Below are positions 59,068-64,000 of a stretch of DNA of 64,000 nucleotides, piece by piece. Position 1 is the first letter of the stretch. Every line of letters begins with the position of its first letter. The stretch lies in NCBI GenBank assembly GCA_030247675.1, contig JAOTRX010000002.1, forward strand, positions 1,240,001 to 1,304,000, written 5' to 3'. Under the pieces are notes generated by a model. That model saw only the letters and a program-made list of their open reading frames with translations, searched no databases and was not told the DNA's origin. Both the position numbers and the translations under genes were made by a program. The stretch is from Desulforhopalus sp. GTDB lineage: Bacteria; Desulfobacterota; Desulfobulbia; Desulfobulbales; Desulfocapsaceae.

Positions 59068-60839
59068 GCTTGTCCTGTCATGTTGGTGCTGAGGGCCGAG
59101 AGTATGGTGTCATAATCAAAGTTGTCAGCACAAATTCGCAGTTCTTTTGCTAAAATAGGGTTGTCGTTTGTAATGTTTTCTGCAATCTCCCTTAGTTGAA
59201 TAGCGTCGGTAGTGGTTGCGGCCTTACTCAGGTGTTCTCGTAACTCGTCGGATAGATGGGATAAATCGAGGACAAGTGGCAAGCGAGCATGGCCTTGCTT
59301 GTTGTCGGCGAGGTCTTCGTCGAACCTGTATCGCAGATGAAGATGCCTCGCCATTATTTCGAACAAGTCATCTTCTCGAAATGGTTTACCGAGAAAATCA
59401 TCGCATCCCGCTGCAAAGATGGCTTGCCGCTCTTCCGAAAGAACATGAGCGGAGAGGCCAATAATTACAGTTCTCTTGCCTTCTTTGGTGTCTTTGATTC
59501 GTCGTGTTGCTTCAAGGCCGTCCATCACCGGCATACGGATATCCATCCAGACGAGGTGTGGTTTCCAGCTTTCAAATAATGCAACCGCTTCGGCTCCATT
59601 GACTGCCTCGCGGACATCAAAGCCAACACTTTTTAAAAGGGTCGTAAGGAGCAGCCGGTTGGCAGTGGTATCCTCCGCTACGAGAATACGGGGGATCTGC
59701 CCTGGTTGTAAACCAATGACCCGTTGTCGTTGATTGCACGACTCAACCTGTAGATCATCGCTGCACTTATCGATCTTTATGGTAACCCGGAATGTGCTCC
59801 CTTCGCCAAGGGTGCTTTTCGCGGTAATCTCTCCACCGAGCATTTTCGCATAGTCCTGACTTATTGCAAGCCCTAGTCCCGTTCCGGTTTTTTCCTTTTT
59901 GCCGCTTTCAGTCTGAACAAAATATTTAAATAAATTGTTTTTTTCTTGTTCGGCAATGCCAGGCCCGGTGTCTTGGATCGACACCTGTAATTGCTGATTA
60001 TCTAAAGAATCGCCGAGAAGTGAAAAGTCTGCAAGGACGCCTCCCTTTTTAGTAAATTTTATGGCATTACCGATTAAATTAATCAGAATAACACGCAGTT
60101 TTGTTTCGTCTGTGACGATGAACTGTGGCAAGTCGGCCATGCCTCGTAACTCAAAGAATATACCCTTGGTCTTTGTCTTTAGTTCAAACATCTTTGTAAG
60201 GTCTGAAATGAGACCACGAACACTTACCTTGCTGAGCTCTATAGAGGTTCTTTTTGCCTCAATTTTTGATATTTCCAAGATTTCATTGATTAAAGTGAGA
60301 AGATGTTCGCCACTTTGATTTATCGTATTCAGATATTCGAGATGTTCGAATGACAAACGCTTATCTCTTTGCAGTAATTGTGAGAAACCAAGAATTGCAT
60401 TGAGGGGCGTGCGGAGTTCGTGACTCATATTTGCCAGAAAGACACTTTTTGCCTCATTTGCCTTTTGCGCCTGTAATTGTGCCTGATGCGCTTTTCGATT
60501 CGCCATGAGCATTGCTTCAGATACACAGGATATCATCGTCCCGGTAAAGACGAAGACCACCAGTCCTAGCCAGTCGGCGGAGGTTTCGATAAATGGCGTG
60601 GCAACAAGCAAATACCAGAATTTTGTGACTGTAAGGCAGGCCAAAAGAGTGGCGAGAAGGCCGGTCCAGAAACCTCCATATATGGAAGCTATCATCACTG
60701 CTGGATAAAAGGTGAGCCATGCCAAATTTGATTGGAGGGATTGGAGCGGCCATATTCGAACCAGAACAGCGACTGCGATCAGCATAAAGGTGATCAGCAT
60801 GCTTCTCCAGGAAAGACGGGTTATTTTCCAGTTTTTCAT
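59064..60839 (-). CDS. Membrane hybrid histidine kinase (DUF4118-like sensor) with receiver
   Basis: A 591-residue kinase. Four N-terminal helices (13-108) resemble the KdpD-type DUF4118 sensor (LTFYPAVMIASIYGGFWTG). The core has His140 (NMSHELRTPLN) and an ATPase domain with NLIGNAIKF, DTGPGI and GTGLGLAI. The receiver's phosphoacceptor is Asp433 (WMDIRMPVMDG). The last about 70 residues could be a degenerate phosphotransfer segment; no clear His-box is seen. Upstream of and overlapping the soluble kinase gene. Confidence 0.92.
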   Translation of the reverse strand: MKNWKITRLSWRSMLITFMLIAVAVLVRIWPLQSLQSNLAWLTFYPAVMIASIYGGFWTGLLATLLACLTVTKFWYLLVATPFIETSADWLGLVVFVFTGTMISCVSEAMLMANRKAHQAQLQAQKANEAKSVFLANMSHELRTPLNAILGFSQLLQRDKRLSFEHLEYLNTINQSGEHLLTLINEILEISKIEAKRTSIELSKVSVRGLISDLTKMFELKTKTKGIFFELRGMADLPQFIVTDETKLRVILINLIGNAIKFTKKGGVLADFSLLGDSLDNQQLQVSIQDTGPGIAEQEKNNLFKYFVQTESGKKEKTGTGLGLAISQDYAKMLGGEITAKSTLGEGSTFRVTIKIDKCSDDLQVESCNQRQRVIGLQPGQIPRILVAEDTTANRLLLTTLLKSVGFDVREAVNGAEAVALFESWKPHLVWMDIRMPVMDGLEATRRIKDTKEGKRTVIIGLSAHVLSEERQAIFAAGCDDFLGKPFREDDLFEIMARHLHLRYRFDEDLADNKQGHARLPLVLDLSHLSDELREHLSKAATTTDAIQLREIAENITNDNPILAKELRICADNFDYDTILSALSTNMTGQA

Positions 60840-61287
60840 AAGGAAAATTGGGGCATTACATTGTGGTTATTATCGGCCTTGGTATATCGGGCCGTTAGCG
60901 GGACTTTGGCGAGCTTGGTGTCCCTGTTTCAATGTAATATTTCCGCAGAATCAATGGAAAAAGTCAAGGCTATTCCCTTTGCAGAGCGTATGAAATGGGG
61001 TTGGGGGGTAACATCGTATGCCAGGCTGTCAATTGTGCTAGGCATACCTTGAATGGCTGAATATCAACCGGTAAGAGGAAAAACCTCATGGATTAATATT
61101 CTCGCTTTGTATACGCGAAAATAATCGATAACCAACCGGCTGCAATTTCTCTTGACGACTAGCTGATCGTTCCTACCATTAAGGCAATAGATGAGAATTT
61201 TTCTCATGTTTTGATCGTCGAAAGCGTTCCTGTAAAAAAGCAGGAGCACGGTGTGGTTGACCAATAGATTGAAAAGAGGTTACCGCT
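60840..61287. other. Intergenic region
   Basis: About 450 bases between the kinase operon and the PilZ gene, divergent. No convincing promoter, RNA or gene is seen; a 66-codon minus-strand frame has no ribosome site. Confidence 0.4.
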
Positions 61288-61623
61288 ATGAATAGACGAA
61301 GATATCCACGTATTGCACTGACTGGTATGGTGGCTGACATTTCTGACGGGCGAGGTTTTTTTACCGGTACCGTTCACGACATTTCAAGATTTGGTCTCTC
61401 ACTTGACGATATCCCAGCAAAAATGAGTTCGCATGTAGAGGCGTTGACTGTCATTGTGAATGGTCATGGTGGCCATTTTAAATTGAAGGTGCAACCGAAA
61501 TGGGAAAATGTTGCCGGTCGTCAGAAGCTTGTCGGTGGGCGAATCGAGCAATGTCCTATTGCTTGGACGGATTTTGTAATGAATTTTGAGCCGGAGCCTG
61601 ATGACGTTTGGGGTAATTCGTGA
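61288..61623 (+). CDS. PilZ domain protein
   Basis: A 111-residue single PilZ domain. The c-di-GMP-binding signatures are RRRYPRI (RxxxR-type, residues 3-9) and DISRFGLSL (DxSxxG). It likely works as a c-di-GMP effector or adaptor by itself. AGAGG precedes the ATG. Adjacent to two hybrid kinases, no direct link known. Confidence 0.9.
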   Translation: MNRRRYPRIALTGMVADISDGRGFFTGTVHDISRFGLSLDDIPAKMSSHVEALTVIVNGHGGHFKLKVQPKWENVAGRQKLVGGRIEQCPIAWTDFVMNFEPEPDDVWGNS

Positions 61624-61658
61624 GTGGAGTGTGTATTCTGTTAGAAAATTTTACCTTG

Positions 61659-61907
61659 CTAGAGGTTGAGAAGGCAGGATTTTGCAGAGGCTTTAAAAGG
61701 TCTTCCCTGCGGTGATTTTTGTTTGTGTTTGGTCTCCCAATTCAACAGTACATATTTTGAATGCCATCTGTATTGCTCTGCTCCCTGCTGTTCCACATCA
61801 AAATAGGTCGTTTCTCCACAAGCTTTCCTCCATTTCCAACTTTTGATTGAAATGGCAGCAAGAAAGTTGTCCTTCAATTCAAAGAAAAATATCTCTACGG
61901 TCATCAA
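61659..61907 (-). CDS. Possible small protein, unrecognised
   Basis: An 82-codon frame with AAGGAA upstream of the ATG. The product (MTVEIFFFELKDNFLAAIS...) has no known motif. The ribosome site and length make it possible, but codon use is weak. Low confidence. Confidence 0.28.
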   Translation of the reverse strand: MMTVEIFFFELKDNFLAAISIKSWKWRKACGETTYFDVEQQGAEQYRWHSKYVLLNWETKHKQKSPQGRPFKASAKSCLLNL

Positions 61908-62373
61908 GCTTTTTCCTTGCTGGATGAGGTTGTTTTGGATATGTCACGGAACGCCCTCCCCGGAATCCTGAGACAAATATGTGGCACAAATGTGACATGG
62001 TTGGGTGAAGATATACTCTTTTCCTAGCTTCAAAAGGCTGTAAAATCACATATGTTACAGGACAATCACCTGATTATTTTATAATTAGGGAGTTGGCTTA
62101 GTATTTGCTCCCTCTAGAGAAATGGGACGGTCTGAACGTTAGAAATTACCAATAATACAAGATGATAGATAGGATATGCCGCCTGCGTGCCTGATCTGTT
62201 GTTTGGGTTAGCACATTCATGGACGTCACAATTGTGGCAAAATTGAGTGAATTTTCTCTCGGCTCGTAGTGTTTTGGCGATTCATTCGTCGGGTTGGGAT
62301 AGCTTGCAAAAAATATGGTTTGGCAATACCATTCAAATGCTTTGGAAAGTACCTTCTTATTCAAAAAACGAGG

Positions 62374-62431
62374 TTTAAAGTTGAGTTGAGTGGCTTGTCT
62401 GCTCATGCGAAACTTATGCCCTTGCGGTGTA
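62374..62431 (-). repeat. Palindromic repeat element, copy 11
   Basis: Inverted near-full-length copy: TTTAAAGTTGAGTTGAG, GGCTTGTCTGCTCATGCGAAAC, TTATGCCCTTGCGGTGTA. It lies about 75 bases before the outer-membrane-like gene and supplies an in-frame false start for it. Confidence 0.88.
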
Positions 62432-62506
62432 AGAATGAGGCTTGTGAAGATGCCTGCTTTATGGCAAGGCTTGCAAAGTATGTGTGTCTCCACAAAAAAG
62501 ATTGAT

Positions 62507-63538
62507 ATGAAAAGTCAATATGGGTTCACCTGTGTTGCTGTTCTCGTATTGCTCCTGGTTTTAGGCGAGCAGGGCAGGTGTGATGCGCTTCTGGAAAACC
62601 CGCAGAAATGGAATGTCTCTCAAGGAGATGATTTTCCCCTCCTGGATAATCAACAGGAGGAAGCAATCGATGCAGCACAGATCGAGGCGTCGGCCATGCT
62701 TGCCGCGACAGCACTTTGGATTGACTCGTTTTTCGATGACAGGAGGTTTGCCACCGAGGAAAACCAGAGTCGGGCAACTCTTAAATTTTCGATTGGGCAC
62801 AGTAAAAATGACAGTTTTGATGTCAAGCCACGTGTCGATCTGCGTCTCAAGCTGCCTGGGCTTTCCAGTCGGGTAAATTTGCTGGTCGGAGAGAGTGAAG
62901 ATGAAGAGTTTTTCTCGGACAGTGAACCCATTCCCGGGAAAAACGTTCAATATGAATCTGGTAAGCACAAAGTTGCCGCTGGTCTCCAATATTATTTGAA
63001 GGAAGATGAGGAACATCATCTCTCAATCGATTCTGGAGTTTCCTCGCAGTATCTCTTCACCGGAATCCGCTACCGGGTTAGCCGGGGAATAGGAGATTGG
63101 TGGAGCAGCTTTACTAATCGCTTGCGTTATTATACCGATGATGGCTTGGAAAACAGGGCATCCTACGACTTGGATAAGCAGTCGAGCAGTAATTGGCTGT
63201 TTCGTGCTACAACCAGTGCCAATCTGTTGGAAGGGGTGCGGGGGGTTTCTCATGCTCAGCAGTTCAAGCTGTATAATGTTTTAAGTGCCATTCAAGCAGT
63301 GTCCTACGATTTCGGAGTGTATTTTGAAACCGAACCCCTGTACCAACTGGTTGACACACAGTTTGTTGTAAGGTATCGACAACGATTTTTTCGCGATTGG
63401 TTGGTTTTGGAAGTATCGCCCCGTTTATCTTTTCCCGAGGATCACGATAGGGATGCGAATCCTGGCATTGTCATAACTCTCCAGGCGGCTCTTGGTTTTC
63501 AGGCAGCGGAAGAGGGGTATAGGAAAATATTCCACTGA
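62507..63538 (+). CDS. Outer-membrane-like beta protein, function unknown
   Basis: A 343-residue exported protein with a signal peptide (hydrophobic VAVLVLLLVLGEQGRC). The mature part has many alternating hydrophobic/aromatic strands (RATLKFSIGHSKNDSFDVKP, HKVAAGLQYYLKEDEEHHLSI, WSSFTNRLRYYTDDGLENRA) that suggest a beta-barrel with extracellular loops. I recognise no family. The start at 62507 is preferred because the upstream frame starts in a repeat copy; a weak AAAAAAGA site precedes it. Confidence 0.65.
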   Translation: MKSQYGFTCVAVLVLLLVLGEQGRCDALLENPQKWNVSQGDDFPLLDNQQEEAIDAAQIEASAMLAATALWIDSFFDDRRFATEENQSRATLKFSIGHSKNDSFDVKPRVDLRLKLPGLSSRVNLLVGESEDEEFFSDSEPIPGKNVQYESGKHKVAAGLQYYLKEDEEHHLSIDSGVSSQYLFTGIRYRVSRGIGDWWSSFTNRLRYYTDDGLENRASYDLDKQSSSNWLFRATTSANLLEGVRGVSHAQQFKLYNVLSAIQAVSYDFGVYFETEPLYQLVDTQFVVRYRQRFFRDWLVLEVSPRLSFPEDHDRDANPGIVITLQAALGFQAAEEGYRKIFH

Positions 63539-63630
63539 ACTGTTACCGAAAAAAATTGCGGCTGTAATGCACCCCGACGCCAGAGGCTTAATAGTATGGT
63601 TTTTTGTTCAGATTTGAGGAGAACAAGAGG

Positions 63631-64000
63631 CTAGAGATTCCAGCCCCAGTATTCAAGGAATTTGGGGAAATCTTTAAGGTTCGATGCCTGTCGCGCCCAA
63701 AATTTGAGACTGGTATAGAAGACAGTGTCGCTTGTATCGTGGCTGCTAAATGCCTTATCCTCACCGACGTAGAGATCAAAAGCCCACCAGCTGATTAAGA
63801 GTCTTTCTAATATTTTCGTGTTGTTCCTCACGTATCCGCGACGCGGACCGTCCGATTCGAAAAATGACAGGGTCTTGTTTTGGTATGGAAGGGCGTGAAG
63901 ATCCAGCATAGCTTTGAGGCGCATGGTCACTTGATGCTGAATGGCGTGTTGGTCTTTTGGGGTAATAACGGCGACATCCCCTATTCGATGCGTTTCACTC
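63631..64000 (-). CDS. Partial gene running off the right edge
   Basis: A minus-strand frame that is open from its stop at 63631 to the end of the window (at least 122 codons). It reads ...HRIGDVAVITPKDQHAIQHQ...GEDKAFSSHDTSDTVFYTSLKF...; the true start lies outside. The only internal starts (such as near 63930) are GTG/ATG without support. No family is recognised. It converges with the outer-membrane-like gene. Confidence 0.6.
   Translation of the reverse strand, partial: SETHRIGDVAVITPKDQHAIQHQVTMRLKAMLDLHALPYQNKTLSFFESDGPRRGYVRNNTKILERLLISWWAFDLYVGEDKAFSSHDTSDTVFYTSLKFWARQASNLKDFPKFLEYWGWNL

Larger units (their letters stand above)
61624..62506. other. Long intergenic region with one repeat copy
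   Basis: About 880 bases with low coding signal. It contains a possible minus-strand small gene (61659-61907), a TATAAT (62080-62085) without a well-spaced -35, a short AGGGAG/CTCCCT inverted repeat around 62088-62114, and repeat copy 11. AT-rich, suggesting an old insertion or regulatory space. Confidence 0.45.

Noticed and set aside
62146-62493. A 115-codon minus-strand frame overlapping repeat copy 11
   Set aside because: No ribosome site or family match; the frame depends on the repeat sequence.

Overview
The window looks like chromosomal DNA of a Gram-negative, probably anaerobic bacterium of the Desulfobacterota (Desulfobulbales-like). This is inferred from the gene content: a likely selenoprotein, a CFI-box C-terminal anchor, a LemA/TPM operon, fused spermidine-synthase-like proteins, sigma-54 regulators and large hybrid kinases. 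No phage, insertion sequence, CRISPR array or rRNA is visible. There is one tRNA (Phe).

Layout. 0-9.6 kb: citrate synthase, an ECHDC3-like crotonase, a Ca-type P-type ATPase, a cupin/M23 peptidase pair and a HerA-like ATPase. 9.7-17 kb: a carboxymuconolactone decarboxylase-fold protein, a lemA-TPM-TPM operon, MarR and TolC-like genes, a tandem CDP-alcohol phosphatidyltransferase, an RRM protein and a cold shock protein. 17-23.6 kb: acyl-CoA ligase, a PAS/sigma-54 activator with WbuC and NudC, a response regulator and a stand-alone RAM domain. 23.8-29 kb: macro domain, a UGA-containing FrnE/DsbA protein, glutamine amidotransferase, LysE exporter, YaiI, a CXXCXGXG mini-protein and enolase. 29.3-44.4 kb: an envelope or polysaccharide region with a GT-C-like membrane protein, hexapeptide acyltransferase, propeller/LamG secreted protein, radical SAM protein, MntP, a fused spermidine-synthase-like protein, and an MBOAT O-acetyltransferase with two SGNH-type AlgJ/AlgX-like partners. 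44.4-54.3 kb: Ogt, Tpx, dGTPase, SGNH hydrolase with CFI-box, sialidase-fold protein, ValRS, NadC, an acidic zinc-ribbon protein and tRNA-Phe. 54.3-64 kb: a GT-C-like protein, two overlapping hybrid histidine kinases, a PilZ protein, an outer-membrane-like protein and a gene running off the right edge.

Two observations stand out. First, an apparent broken reading frame at 24306-24917 is best read as a selenocysteine FrnE-family oxidoreductase. The only stop is a UGA exactly at the first position of the CPWC motif, and a stem-loop with an apical GGG follows at the spacing of a bacterial SECIS. Second, a 54-59 bp palindromic repeat occurs at least eleven times in both orientations. One copy is translated in frame inside the M23 peptidase, two provide the stop codon of their neighbouring gene, and the rest lie between genes. 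This resembles the logic of Rickettsia palindromic elements, but I do not recognise the family.

All functional calls come from reading sequence motifs; no database search was run.
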